Positions 36,518 to 45,304 of a DNA stretch of 64,000 nt are shown here, one piece after another; within the stretch, counting starts at the first letter, position 1; every line of letters starts with the position of its first letter. Both the position numbers and the translations under genes were made by a program. The notes under the pieces were generated by a model. It saw only the letters and a list, made by a program, of their open reading frames with translations, did no database searches and was not told where the DNA came from. Source of the stretch: Acidovorax sp. A1169 (GTDB taxonomy: Bacteria > Pseudomonadota > Gammaproteobacteria > Burkholderiales > Burkholderiaceae_C); contig NZ_JAUZDX010000019.1 of NCBI RefSeq assembly GCF_030704685.1, forward strand, positions 62,001-126,000. Reading direction: 5' to 3'.

Positions 36518-36532
36518 TGCGTTGCGTGCAGG

Positions 36533-37168
36533 TCAGGCGCTGGCGGGCGTGCGTTGCCACACCAGCAAGAGGTTGTTGGCGGGCAGGGCGTGGCGCTCGG
36601 TCAGGTGCAGGCCGGCAGCCGCGGCCTCGCGCTCCACATCGGCGCGGTTGCGGATGCCCCAGTCTGGATCCTGCGCGCGCAGGGTGGCGTCGAAGCCCTG
36701 GTTGCCGGGCGAGGTGGGCACGCCGTCTTCGATGTACGGCCCGTAGGTGACCAGCCGGCCGCCCGGCGCCAGGTGGCGCGCGGCACCCTGCATCAATCCG
36801 GCGCAGCAGGCCCAGGGGGCGATGTGCAGCATGTTGGCGCAATAAATCAGGTCGAAGGGCTGGGCAAACGGGGCCGCGCCATCGGGCCAGGTGGCAGAGC
36901 GCACGTCCAGGCGCACAGCGGGCCGCACGTTGGTGGCGCCGGCCTGCAGGGCCCAGCCGGCGATGGCGAAGAACAGCTCGTCGTTCAGGTCCGTGGGCTG
37001 CCAGGTCCAGCCGGGCAGGGCGGCGCCGAAGAAGGCCAGATGCTGGCCCGTGCCGCTGGCGATCTCCAGTGCCGTACCGGTGTCGGGAACCAGGCCGCGC
37101 AGCAAGGCCAGGATGGGCGCCTGGTTGCGTTCGGAAGCGGGGCTGCAGGGGAGGGCGGGAGAGGTCAT
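36533..37168 (-). CDS. DUF938-type SAM-dependent methyltransferase
   Basis: This is 211 residues from ATG 37168. Motif I is ALEIASGTGQHLAFF, the acidic residue is in QPTDLND, and FDLIYCANMLHIAPW is typical of the DUF938 family. A conserved TYGPYIEDGVPTSPGNQGFDATLRAQDPDWGIR segment also fits. It is likely an S-adenosylmethionine-dependent methyltransferase of unknown substrate. It precedes the ferredoxin gene by 15 bp. The DnaA-box repeat array lies just upstream. Confidence 0.85.
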   Translation of the reverse strand: MTSPALPCSPASERNQAPILALLRGLVPDTGTALEIASGTGQHLAFFGAALPGWTWQPTDLNDELFFAIAGWALQAGATNVRPAVRLDVRSATWPDGAAPFAQPFDLIYCANMLHIAPWACCAGLMQGAARHLAPGGRLVTYGPYIEDGVPTSPGNQGFDATLRAQDPDWGIRNRADVEREAAAAGLHLTERHALPANNLLLVWQRTPASA

Positions 37169-37271
37169 GGGTGTGGACAAAGTACGGGGCGCGATGCTAT
37201 CAAATTGAAAGCAAAGGGCATTTGGCAGGGTCTTTGCCAAGGTGCCTTAATTTTCATCAGTGCAGTGATAT

Positions 37272-37754
37272 CCCTTGCAAATCAAGCACTTGGCGCGGCC
37301 ATACAGGGCTTGTGCAAAGTTATCCCCATGATTGTCCAGTGCCGGCAGGGATAACCGGACACCTTGTGCTTAAAAAACGGGCGGCGCATGCATTTCCCTT
37401 GTGAATCAATGGCTTGGATCGCCCATACAGGGCTTGCCCAAACTTATCCACATGATTGTCCAGCGCAGGCAGGGATAACCGCGGGTTTTGGCCTGCCGGT
37501 CGCTGCCCAAAAAATGGGCGGCGGGTGGGTTTTCCTTGCGAATCAAGCACTTGCATCGGCCATACAGGGCTTGTCCTGGGTTATCCACACGATTGTCCAG
37601 TGCCACCAGGGATAACCCTGCGATAGCCACCAGGCAGGGCTGCCCAAAAAATGAGCGGCGCAGCAGTTTTCTTTATGAATCAAGGACTTGGCCGCCCCAT
37701 ACAGGGCTTGCCAAAACTTATCCACATGATTGTCCAGTGCGGGCAGGGATAACT
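37272..37754. repeat. four 85-bp direct repeats with DnaA-box-like sites
   Basis: Units lie at 37272-37356, 37396-37480, 37533-37617 and 37670-37754, each exactly 85 bp. Spacers are 39, 52 and 52 bp and are themselves related (CCCAAAAAATGxGCGGCG in two, a shorter AAAAAACGGGCGGCG in the first). Invariant blocks are CCATACAGGGCTTG, GATTGTCCAG and CAGGGATAAC. Three units carry the perfect DnaA-box consensus TTATCCACA (37444-37452, 37581-37589, 37718-37726). The first has TTATCCCCA (37320-37328). Each unit ends with the inverse GGATAA, giving an inverted pair about 35 bp apart. It occupies a gap with no gene. Confidence 0.9.
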
Positions 37755-37764
37755 GCCGCCTGCG

Positions 37765-38046
37765 TCAGGCCTCGATCTTCACGCCCTTCCAGAAGGCGAC
37801 ACGGCCGCGGATCTCGTCGGCCTGGGGCTTGGGATCGGCGTAGAACCAGGCGGCGTCGGTGTTCATTTCGCCGTTGACCAGCAGCGAGAGGTAGCTCGCC
37901 TGGCCCTTCCAAGCGCAGGTGGTCTTGTGGTTGCTGAAGGTGACGTACTCGCGCTTGAGCGATGCGTCGGGGAAGTAGTGGTTGCCTTCGACCACCACGG
38001 TGTCGTTGCTTTCGGCAATGACCACGCCGTTCCAGATTGCTTTCAT
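37765..38046 (-). CDS. DUF427 family protein
   Basis: The 93-residue protein matches DUF427: MKAIWNGVVIAESN, then EGNHYFP, TTCAWKGQASYLSL and the C-terminal WFYADPKPQADEIRGRVAFWKGVKI. This is a small beta-barrel-like fold of unknown function. It is preceded by AAGGATTTCCCC. It is isolated between the repeat array and a divergent SDR gene. Confidence 0.85.
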   Translation of the reverse strand: MKAIWNGVVIAESNDTVVVEGNHYFPDASLKREYVTFSNHKTTCAWKGQASYLSLLVNGEMNTDAAWFYADPKPQADEIRGRVAFWKGVKIEA

Positions 38047-38250
38047 GGGGAAATCCTTCGATAGGGGAAAGAGGGGGGCGCAAGTGCCCGGCGTCCGTGC
38101 GGGTTGCGGGGGGCGCCAGCCGCGATTTTGCCTGCACCGGGAGTGCCGTGCACTGCCAGTCGCGCGCGGTACCGCGTGGGTTCGCGATGTGGCTTAAAGT
38201 CGCTGCGGTTCCAACCGCCTTTTCAAAACCACCACAGGAGAACATTGACC

Positions 38251-39159
38251 ATGGGTATCGATTTCAAGGGCCGTGTGGCCATCGTCACGGGCGCCGGTGG
38301 CGGCCTGGGCCGCCAGCATGCACTGGCACTGGCGGCGCGCGGCGCCAAGGTGCTGGTCAATGACCTGGGCGGGGCGCTGGATGGCAAGGGCGGCTCGGTC
38401 GGCGCGGCGCAGGCCGTGGTCGACGAGATCATTGCCGCTGGCGGCGAGGCGATTGCCAATGGCGGCTCGGTCACCGACTACGTTGCCGTGCAGGCCATGG
38501 TGCAGCAGGCCATCGATGCCTGGGGCCGGGTGGACATTCTGGTGAACAACGCCGGCATCCTGCGCGACAAGTCGTTTTCCAAGATGGAGATGGACGACTT
38601 TCGCCTGGTGGTGGACGTGCATCTCATGGGCGCGGCGCATTGCTGCAAGGCGGTGTGGCCGCACATGGTGGCCCAGCAGTACGGGCGCATCGTGATGACG
38701 ACCTCCTCCACCGGCCTGTACGGCAACTTTGGCCAGTCCAACTACGGCGCCGCCAAGCTTGCGCAGGTCGGGCTGATGCAGACCCTGGCCATCGAGGGCG
38801 CCAAGTACCACATTCACGTCAACGCCCTGGCGCCCACGGCCGCCACGCGCATGACCGAGGGCCTGATGCCGCAGGAGGTGCTCGACGCGCTCAAGCCCGA
38901 GGCCGTGGTGCCCGCCATGCTGGTGCTGGCCCATGAAAGCGCACCCACGCGCACCATCCTGTGCGCGGGCGCCGGCACCTTCGAGGCGGCGCACATCACG
39001 CTGACTCAGGGTATTCACCTGGGCATTGGTGCCGACACCCCAGAGCAACTGGCTGCACGCCTGTCGGAAGTGACCGAGCGCGCTGGCGAGCAAGTACCAC
39101 AAAGCGGCGCAGCGCAGGGAACCAATGAGGTGAGCAAGGCCTTGGCGGCCAGGGTTTAA
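38251..39159 (+). CDS. SDR-family 3-hydroxyacyl-CoA dehydrogenase-like protein
   Basis: This is 302 residues from ATG 38251 (CAGGAGAAC upstream). It has the nucleotide motif TGAGGGLGRQHAL and a long loop VNDLGGALDGKGGS, characteristic of MFE-2/HSD17B4-type hydroxyacyl-CoA dehydrogenases. NNAG, the catalytic Ser in TTSSTGLYGN and YGAAK are present. The C-terminal 70 residues are longer than in typical SDRs, with FEAAHITLTQGIHLG. It probably acts in beta-oxidation of acyl-CoAs. No other fatty-acid gene is adjacent. Confidence 0.85.
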   Translation: MGIDFKGRVAIVTGAGGGLGRQHALALAARGAKVLVNDLGGALDGKGGSVGAAQAVVDEIIAAGGEAIANGGSVTDYVAVQAMVQQAIDAWGRVDILVNNAGILRDKSFSKMEMDDFRLVVDVHLMGAAHCCKAVWPHMVAQQYGRIVMTTSSTGLYGNFGQSNYGAAKLAQVGLMQTLAIEGAKYHIHVNALAPTAATRMTEGLMPQEVLDALKPEAVVPAMLVLAHESAPTRTILCAGAGTFEAAHITLTQGIHLGIGADTPEQLAARLSEVTERAGEQVPQSGAAQGTNEVSKALAARV

Positions 39160-39227
39160 GCCAAGTCCACACGCACAACCGTGCGCCGTGCTAAGTTCCG
39201 GGCCGACACGAGATCGGTAATAAAGAT

Positions 39228-40757
39228 ATGAGAACTTTGCAGGAACGACTGACCGCCTACCCCGCCGACGCCCTGGCGGGGATACGCCGCGGCATCGAAA
39301 AAGAGGGATTGCGCGTGCTGCCTACCGGGGGGCTGGCGCTCACGCCGCACCCGGCGGCGCTGGGTTCGGCACTCACGCACCCGCTGATCACCACCGACTA
39401 CAGCGAATCGCAGCTGGAGCTGATCACCGGTGCGCGCAAGGGTGTGGACGAGTGCCTGACCGAGCTGGCCGAGGTGCACCAGTTCGTGCACCGCGCGCTG
39501 CAGGCGCAGGGCGGCGAGCTGCTGTGGGCGTCGAGCATGCCCTGCGGCCTGCCCACGGACGAGACGATTCCCATCGGCCGCTACGGCAGCTCCAACGTGG
39601 GCCGGGCCAAGAGCGTCTACCGCATGGGCCTGGGCCACCGCTATGGCAGGCGCATGCAGACCATCTCGGGTATCCACTACAACTGGTCGCTGCCCGGCGT
39701 GGGCAGCGATGACTACTTCGCGCTGATCCGCAATTTCCGCCGCCATGCCTTTGTGCTGCTGTACCTGTTCGGCGCATCGCCCGCGCTGTGCCCGTGCTTC
39801 GTGCAGGGGCGCGACCACCGGCTGCTGCCGCTGGGCGACAAGGCGCAGGCCATGTACCTGCCGCATGCCACCTCGCTGCGCATGGGGCGCCTGGGCTACC
39901 AGAGCGATGCCCAGGCCACGCTGGCCGTGAGCTACAACGGCCTTGCGGGTTACGCCAATTCGCTGCACGAGGCGCTGACCAAGCCCTACCCCGCCTACGA
40001 GACGGTGGGCGTGCGCAACCCCGGCGGCGACTACAACCAGCTCGGTACCAGCCTGCTGCAGATCGAGAACGAGTTCTACGGCACCATCCGACCCAAGCGC
40101 ACCGTGCGCACGGGTGAGCGCCCGCTGCATGCCCTGCGCGAGCGCGGGGTGGAATACGTCGAAGTTCGTCTGATGGACCTGGACCCCTTCGTTTCCGTGG
40201 GCATCACGGCATCGACCATGCGCCTGCTGGACGTGTTTTTGCTGCACTGCCTGCTGTCCGACAGCCCGCCCGATACGCCAGAGGAGATCGCCGAGCTCCA
40301 GCAGAACCAGCACCTCACGGCCGAGCGCGGCCGCGAGCCGGGCCTGCTGCTGCACCGCGCCGGCCAGGCCGTGCCGCTGACCACCTGGGGCGCCGAGGTG
40401 CTGGCCGAGTGCGAGCCCCTGGCCGCCGCGCTCGATGCTACGCACGGCACCACGGACTACAGCGATGCCCTGCGCGACGCCCGCGCGCTGATGGAGGCGC
40501 CGGACCGCACCCCCTCGGCCCGCGTGTTGGCCAGCATCGTGCAGGACCACGAGAGCAATTTCGAGCGCTTCGCCTTCCAGCAATCTGCCAAGGCGCAGAA
40601 CACGCTGATGGCCCTGCCCTGGAGCGATGCGCAGCAGGCGCGCTACCTGGCGTTGGCCGACGAGTCCATCGCCGCGCAAAAGGCCATTGAAGCCGCCGAT
40701 ACGCTACCGTTCGAGCCATGGCTGGAGCAATATATGGCGGTGGAGGGGTTGGGCTGA
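39228..40757 (+). CDS. gshA: glutamate-cysteine ligase
   Basis: The 509-residue protein is of the gamma-proteobacterial (E. coli-like) class. It shows GIEKEGLRV, TTDYSESQLELIT, WASSMPCGLP, SGIHYNWSLP, VRNPGGDYNQLGTSLLQIENEFYGTIRPKR and VEYVEVRLMDLDPF. It catalyses the first step of glutathione synthesis (gamma-glutamylcysteine). The start has GCAGG-free weak ribosome context, AAAGAT. It is a single-gene unit converging on the oxidoreductase-like gene. Confidence 0.95.
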   Translation: MRTLQERLTAYPADALAGIRRGIEKEGLRVLPTGGLALTPHPAALGSALTHPLITTDYSESQLELITGARKGVDECLTELAEVHQFVHRALQAQGGELLWASSMPCGLPTDETIPIGRYGSSNVGRAKSVYRMGLGHRYGRRMQTISGIHYNWSLPGVGSDDYFALIRNFRRHAFVLLYLFGASPALCPCFVQGRDHRLLPLGDKAQAMYLPHATSLRMGRLGYQSDAQATLAVSYNGLAGYANSLHEALTKPYPAYETVGVRNPGGDYNQLGTSLLQIENEFYGTIRPKRTVRTGERPLHALRERGVEYVEVRLMDLDPFVSVGITASTMRLLDVFLLHCLLSDSPPDTPEEIAELQQNQHLTAERGREPGLLLHRAGQAVPLTTWGAEVLAECEPLAAALDATHGTTDYSDALRDARALMEAPDRTPSARVLASIVQDHESNFERFAFQQSAKAQNTLMALPWSDAQQARYLALADESIAAQKAIEAADTLPFEPWLEQYMAVEGLG

Positions 40758-40823
40758 GCGGCTTGGTCTCCGTGGTAGCGGCATGCTTTGAATTTCAGGG
40801 CGGGAGCCGGTAGCAGCGCTGCG

Positions 40824-41057
40824 TCAACCCAACTGCAGCAGCGCCTCCTCGCGCCAGTAATCGGCCGCATCCAGAAACCCCTCCCACACACAGCCATTGC
40901 ACCCTCGCCCACAGCAGCTCGTAGGCTCGGGCGGTGGCGCGCGCAAGGTGATGCCCGCCGCCCCAGCCTGCTGCTGCAACTGTGCGAACATCGCCTGGGC
41001 TGACGCAGCGTCGGTCGCTCGGGCGGATGCGCTGCTAGTGGCGGTGGTGCCGCTCAC
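40824..41057 (-). CDS. oxidoreductase-like small Cys-rich protein
   Basis: The 77-residue protein starts with GTG at 41057, whose GTGA overlaps the stop of the preceding membrane-protein gene, so it is translationally coupled. The C-terminal half has the oxidoreductase-like (PF09791) signature PTSCCGRGCNGCVWEGF followed by YWREEALLQL. These small Cys-rich domains are found in many Proteobacteria and mitochondria, and their activity is not established. The Ser/Ala-rich N-terminus is unconserved. Confidence 0.75.
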   Translation of the reverse strand: MSGTTATSSASARATDAASAQAMFAQLQQQAGAAGITLRAPPPEPTSCCGRGCNGCVWEGFLDAADYWREEALLQLG

Positions 41058-41293
41058 GGCTTGCGCTTGGCCCTGCGCAGCAGGTAGTTCACGATGAAGC
41101 CGCCGCCCAGCACCAGCGCGAACCAGCCCACCAGCGTGGCCTGGGCCATCAGGTCGCGCACGCTGCCCGAGCGCGCCACGTAGGGCGCCAGCAGGATCAC
41201 CAGGCCGATGAGGGCGCAGGTTACGCCCTTGAACAGCATCTCCTTGTCGGTTTTGGCCTGGGTGGAGGTGCGTGGGTTGTTGTTGGTTGGCAT
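41054..41293 (-). CDS. small two-span membrane protein
   Basis: The 79-residue protein starts at ATG 41293, with a Gln/Asn/Thr-rich hydrophilic N-terminus. Two spans are seen (about 23-40 and 50-72) and a basic C-terminus (RRAKRKP). Its stop overlaps the GTG of the oxidoreductase-like gene. It is divergent from the GTPase gene. No function is recognised. Confidence 0.7.
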   Translation of the reverse strand: MPTNNNPRTSTQAKTDKEMLFKGVTCALIGLVILLAPYVARSGSVRDLMAQATLVGWFALVLGGGFIVNYLLRRAKRKP

Positions 41294-41407
41294 GGAAATG
41301 AGGGCAAATGCGGACCCCGAAAAACCGCGCGGAAAGCGTTGGGGCCAACCGCGATTATCCTTGCCACCCTGATTCCCGCTCCGCACGCTCAAGAAAGTAC
41401 CCCCCGC

Positions 41408-42409
41408 ATGGCCATTCAGTGGTTCCCCGGTCACATGCACCTGACCAAGAAAGCCATCACCGAACGCGTCAAGGACATCGACGTGGTGATCGAGGTGCTG
41501 GACGCGCGCCTGCCCGGCTCCAGCGCCAATCCGCTGCTGGTCGAGCTCACGGGGCACAAGCCCACGCTCAAGGTGCTCAACAAGCAGGACGTGGCCGACC
41601 CCGCGCGCACGGCGCTTTGGCTCGACTGGTACAACGCCCAGCTCAGCACGGGTGCCGTGGCGCTCGATGCCTCGGAGGCGGCGCCCGCGCGCAAGCTCAT
41701 CGACGGCTGCCACCGCCTGGCGCCCAACCGGGGAGGCATGGCCAAGCCCATGCGGGTGCTGATCTGCGGGGTGCCCAACGTGGGCAAGTCCACGCTGATC
41801 AACACCCTGACCAACAAGCGCCAGGCCAAGACCGGCGACGAGGCCGGTATCACCAAGATCGAGCAGCGCATCACGCTGGCCGACGACTTCTACCTGTGGG
41901 ACACGCCCGGCATGCTGTGGCCGCGCATCATCGTGCCCGAAAGCGGCTACAACCTGGCCGCCAGCGGCGCCGTGGGCCGCAATGCCTACGACGAGGAACT
42001 GGTGGCGCTGGAGCTGCTGCGCCGCCTGCAACAGCACTACGCGCCGCTGCTGGAGGCGCGCTACAAGCTGGGCCTGCCCGCGGGCGCCATGGCCACCATG
42101 CACGACGAGGAACTGCTCGAAGCCATTGGTCGCAAGCGCGGCGCCATGCTGGGCGGTGGCCGTGTGAACCTGCAAAAGACGGCCGAGATCGTGATGACCG
42201 ACTTTCGCACGGCCATTTTGGGCCGCATCACGCTGGAGACTCCTGACGAGTTCGAGGCCTGGCGCGCCGTGGGCCTGGCCGAGGACGCCAAGCGCCAGGC
42301 CAAGAAGGACGCGCGCGCCAAGTCCAAGGGCAAAGGCTCGGGCGTGCGCGAGCCGGCACCTGGCGACAGCGGCGACGACGACGCCGGACCGTCAACGCCC
42401 GCCGATTGA
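41408..42409 (+). CDS. YlqF/RbgA-type ribosome biogenesis GTPase
   Basis: This is 333 residues from ATG 41408. It is a circularly permuted GTPase: G4 NKQD (LNKQDVAD) comes first, then G1 GVPNVGKSTL, G2-like TKIEQ and G3 DTPGML. The N-terminal MAIQWFPGHMHLTKKAI is the family signature. The C-terminal RNA-binding part ends in a Lys/Ala/Asp-rich tail. RbgA-type proteins act in large-subunit maturation. The longer upstream frame lacks a ribosome site. Confidence 0.92.
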   Translation: MAIQWFPGHMHLTKKAITERVKDIDVVIEVLDARLPGSSANPLLVELTGHKPTLKVLNKQDVADPARTALWLDWYNAQLSTGAVALDASEAAPARKLIDGCHRLAPNRGGMAKPMRVLICGVPNVGKSTLINTLTNKRQAKTGDEAGITKIEQRITLADDFYLWDTPGMLWPRIIVPESGYNLAASGAVGRNAYDEELVALELLRRLQQHYAPLLEARYKLGLPAGAMATMHDEELLEAIGRKRGAMLGGGRVNLQKTAEIVMTDFRTAILGRITLETPDEFEAWRAVGLAEDAKRQAKKDARAKSKGKGSGVREPAPGDSGDDDAGPSTPAD

Positions 42410-42472
42410 CGAGCGGCTGAACTGGCTGCCCGGCCGGTGGCAATTGAGGGCTCGATAGGCGCGGTGTATCGC

Positions 42473-42508
42473 GTTACCATGGTTACCACCGGTTGCCACC
42501 GCTTACAC
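42473..42508 (+). repeat. four short direct repeats upstream of the GGDEF-EAL start
   Basis: GTTACCATG, GTTACCACCG, GTTGCCACC and GCTTACACC stand head to tail just before the ATG at 42510. This takes the place of a Shine-Dalgarno site, which is absent. They could be a protein-binding or leader-RNA element, or simply chance low complexity. Confidence 0.4.
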
Positions 42509-42509
42509 C

Positions 42510-44801
42510 ATGCGCGCTGTTGCCCACCTGCTGCCCTCTGAGCGAGACGACGCCACCACGCAGCAGTTGGTGCGGGCGGGCTCGTGGGTGGTCGCGGTCA
42601 CCGGTAGCCTGATCGCTGCGCTGCTGCTGCTGGACAGCCCGCTGTCCTGGACGCATGTGCTGCTCAACCTGGGTGCGGGCGGCATGGGCGCCCTGGCAGT
42701 GGTGCTGGGCCGCATGGGGCGCTGGCACCAGGCGGCACTGGTGCTGGTCTGGGGGGTGTGGGGCGTGGTGGCGCTGGTGGCGGCCACCAATGGCGGCCTG
42801 CGCGGGCCCAACCTGCTCAATTTCCCGGTGCTGATCGTGTTTGCGGGCTGGATCCTGGGCGCACGGGCCACGCTGTGGCTCACCGGCTGCACGGGCGTGC
42901 TGCTGCTGTTCTTCCTCTGGGCCGACCTGCGCGGCTGGCTGCCGGACGCACGCTATGGCAACCGCCTGGCCTACCTGGCCTACCTCACCGGCGTGCTGGC
43001 CGTGACGGCCGCCGCCACGCTGCTGTCGCGGCGCAGCTACCTGCGCCGTGTGCAGGAGGCGCAGCACACTGCATCGAGCCTGGCCGCCAGCGAGGCCGAG
43101 CTGCGCAAGTTGCTGCGCGCCGTGGAGCAAAGCCCCGAGAGCATTGCCATCACCGACCTGACCGGGCGCATCGAGTACGTCAACGCCGCCTTCCTGGCCC
43201 GCACGGGCTATGCGCGCGATGAGGTGCTGGGCCAGCCCTCGGCCCTGGTGTCGAGCAACGGCATGGCCGCGGCCCAGCGCCTGGGCCTGCGCGATACGCT
43301 GGCGCGCGGCGAGAACTGGGCGGGCGAGCAGGTCAACCGGCGCAAGGACGGCGCGGAGATCATCGAGGCCGTGGTGGTGGCCCCCATCCGCCAGACCGAC
43401 GGGCACATCAGCCACTATGTGGAGCTCAAGCAGGACATCACCGAGCGCAAGCGCGCGGCCGAGGAGATCCACCGCCTGGCGCACTTCGACGCGCTGACCA
43501 GCCTGCCCAACCGCCGGATGCTGGTGGACCGGCTGGCCACGCTGCAATGGCGCACGGGGCGTGCCCCCGGCGCACCGGGGGCCCTGCACGCGCTGGTGCT
43601 GCTGGACCTGGACCGCTTCACCACCTTCAATGACGCGCGCGGCAGCGAGATGGGCGACCGCCTGCTGTGCGCCGTGGCGCTGCGCCTGTCGGAGCTGCTG
43701 CCCGAGCAGGGCCTGCTGGTGCGCGTGGCCGGCGATGAGTTCGCCATCGTGCTGCACGACCTGGCGACCCAGGGGCCGCAGGCCAGCCGCCGCGCGCTGG
43801 CCTTTGCCGAGCAGGTGCAGGGGCAACTGCTGCTGCCGATGCGCCTGGAGGGCTATGCCGACGAGGCGCAGCTCGGCGCCAGCATCGGCATCACGCTGTA
43901 CCCTCAGAGCCCGGGCGACTCGCCGCAGGAGGCGCTGCGCCGCGCGGGCACCGCGCTGCACCGGGCCAAGCAGGCGGGGGGCGGGCGCTCGGCCTTCTTC
44001 GAGGAGGGCATGGGCGAGGCGGCGGAGCAGCGCTTTCTGGTGGAGCGCACGCTGCGCCAGGCGATTGCGGGCGACGAGCTACGGCTGTTTTTGCAGTCGC
44101 AGGTGGACGCGCAGGGCCAGCTCACGGGGGCTGAGGTGCTGGTGCGCTGGCAGCACCCGCGCGATGGGCTGCTGGCGCCCGGCGCCTTCATCCCCATCGC
44201 CGAAGAGTCCGACCTGATCGTGAGCCTGGGCACCTGGGTGCTCGCGCATTCGCTGGCGCTGCTGGCCTTGCCCGCCATGCGCCAGCGGCGCCTGCGCCTG
44301 TCGGTCAACCTCAGCGCGCGCCAGTTCCGCCAGGCCGGCTTCATCGCGCAGCTGCGCGCGCTGCTGGCCGCCTCGGGGGCCGACCCGTCCCTGCTCACGC
44401 TGGAGGTCACCGAGGGCCTGGTGATCGACGATTTCGACGATGCCGTGGCCAAGATCCGCGAGCTGGGCGCGCTGGGGGTGGAGTTTTCGCTGGACGACTT
44501 CGGCACGGGTTATTCGTCGCTGGCCTACCTCAAGCGCCTGCCGATCCGCGAGATCAAGATCGACCGCAGCTTCGTGCACGAGGCTCCCACCAATGCCGAC
44601 GACGGGGTGCTGGTCGAGGGCATTCTGTCGGTGGCCAGCCACTTCGGGCTGCGCGTGGTGGCCGAGGGGGTGGAGACGCGTGCCCAGGCCGACTTTTTGC
44701 GCCAGCGTGCGCCCGGCATTTTCTACCAGGGCTACTTGTTCGGCCGGCCCGAGCCGCAGGAGGATTGGCTGGCGCGGCTCTCACCAGGCCCTATCGTCTG
44801 A
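42510..44801 (+). CDS. membrane-bound PAS-GGDEF-EAL cyclic-di-GMP protein
   Basis: The 763-residue protein has about five spans in residues 20-170 and a coiled coil. A PAS domain follows (about 200-310; ESIAITDLTGRIEYVNAAF), then GGDEF (about 325-490) with the active-site motif reading AGDEF. The EAL domain (about 505-755) has AEVLVRWQHP in place of EAL. EAL metal and catalytic residues seem present (SVNLSARQF, LEVTEG, LDDFGTGYSS, IKIDRSF, VAEGVET, YQGYLFGRP), so phosphodiesterase activity is likely. Cyclase activity is uncertain, since the first Gly is Ala. The start has no Shine-Dalgarno, but four short repeats. Confidence 0.9.
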   Translation: MRAVAHLLPSERDDATTQQLVRAGSWVVAVTGSLIAALLLLDSPLSWTHVLLNLGAGGMGALAVVLGRMGRWHQAALVLVWGVWGVVALVAATNGGLRGPNLLNFPVLIVFAGWILGARATLWLTGCTGVLLLFFLWADLRGWLPDARYGNRLAYLAYLTGVLAVTAAATLLSRRSYLRRVQEAQHTASSLAASEAELRKLLRAVEQSPESIAITDLTGRIEYVNAAFLARTGYARDEVLGQPSALVSSNGMAAAQRLGLRDTLARGENWAGEQVNRRKDGAEIIEAVVVAPIRQTDGHISHYVELKQDITERKRAAEEIHRLAHFDALTSLPNRRMLVDRLATLQWRTGRAPGAPGALHALVLLDLDRFTTFNDARGSEMGDRLLCAVALRLSELLPEQGLLVRVAGDEFAIVLHDLATQGPQASRRALAFAEQVQGQLLLPMRLEGYADEAQLGASIGITLYPQSPGDSPQEALRRAGTALHRAKQAGGGRSAFFEEGMGEAAEQRFLVERTLRQAIAGDELRLFLQSQVDAQGQLTGAEVLVRWQHPRDGLLAPGAFIPIAEESDLIVSLGTWVLAHSLALLALPAMRQRRLRLSVNLSARQFRQAGFIAQLRALLAASGADPSLLTLEVTEGLVIDDFDDAVAKIRELGALGVEFSLDDFGTGYSSLAYLKRLPIREIKIDRSFVHEAPTNADDGVLVEGILSVASHFGLRVVAEGVETRAQADFLRQRAPGIFYQGYLFGRPEPQEDWLARLSPGPIV

Positions 44802-44835
44802 GAGGCTGAGAATCTTTCGTCCATGCCCGCCTTGC

Positions 44836-44926
44836 ACGCTAAAACACCCCGGCTCGTCGTTGCAAATGCTCGCCATAGCCCGAGCTATGGCTGTGCTTTG
44901 CGCCTAGATCCGAGGCGTTTTGGCGC
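44836..44926. repeat. palindromic element sharing a 47-nt core with 9831-9877
   Basis: The outer arms CGCTAAAACACCCCGGCTC and (inverse) CGCCAAAACGCCTCGGATC flank the core 44859-44905. The core matches the inverse of 9831-9877 at 40 of 47 positions by hand alignment. The hairpin GCCATAGC-CCGA-GCTATGGC pairs at its centre. It lies 35 bp after the GGDEF-EAL stop. It has no coding capacity. Confidence 0.75.
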
Positions 44927-44967
44927 GCCTCTCGGGCACGGCCAAAAAATTCCCAGCCTCTGAACCA

Positions 44968-45010
44968 GAAAAACAGCCCCCGCTGCATGCCGCAGCGGGG
45001 GCTGTTTTTC
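44968..45010. terminator. strong bidirectional intrinsic terminator
   Basis: GAAAAACAGCCCCCGCTGC and its inverse GCAGCGGGGGCTGTTTTTC form a long stem with about a 5-nt loop. A-run and T-run flanks serve the GGDEF-EAL gene from the left and the 47-residue gene from the right. Confidence 0.92.
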
Positions 45011-45042
45011 GATCCGGCCCTGGGAGGCCGGGTACCGGCTTC

Positions 45043-45186
45043 TTACTTGTTCTTTTCCTTGCCGCGTGGCACGACGGCCGTCACGGGCGGCATGGGGCGG
45101 TCGGAGCCGTGGGATTCCTTGGGAATCGACGTGTCCTTCTTGGGCTTTTTCGCCATCTTGTTGCTGCGCTGTTCACCTTTGGCCAT
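45043..45186 (-). CDS. small basic protein (47 residues)
   Basis: It starts at ATG 45186 behind GGAGGACCC. The sequence begins MAKGEQRSNKMAKKPKKD and is very basic, with a short Pro-rich C-terminus. Similar short MAKGQ-RSNKE-KKPK proteins occur in Burkholderiales, and function is unknown. It ends at the bidirectional terminator. It is possibly RNA- or ribosome-associated, by composition only. Confidence 0.7.
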   Translation of the reverse strand: MAKGEQRSNKMAKKPKKDTSIPKESHGSDRPMPPVTAVVPRGKEKNK

Positions 45187-45304
45187 GGGTCCTCCTGTGT
45201 GGGTCTCCGGATGGGACCGCTGCGCAGCATGGTACGCCACAACCGGGGTGGTCGGGATGACGAGGTGGGGCTCTTTTTTCAGGGCGCCGGGCAGCGTGGT
45301 GGTG

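Noticed and set aside
37272-37754. CRISPR array
   Set aside because: Repeats are 85 bp, spacers are related to each other and no cas gene is near.
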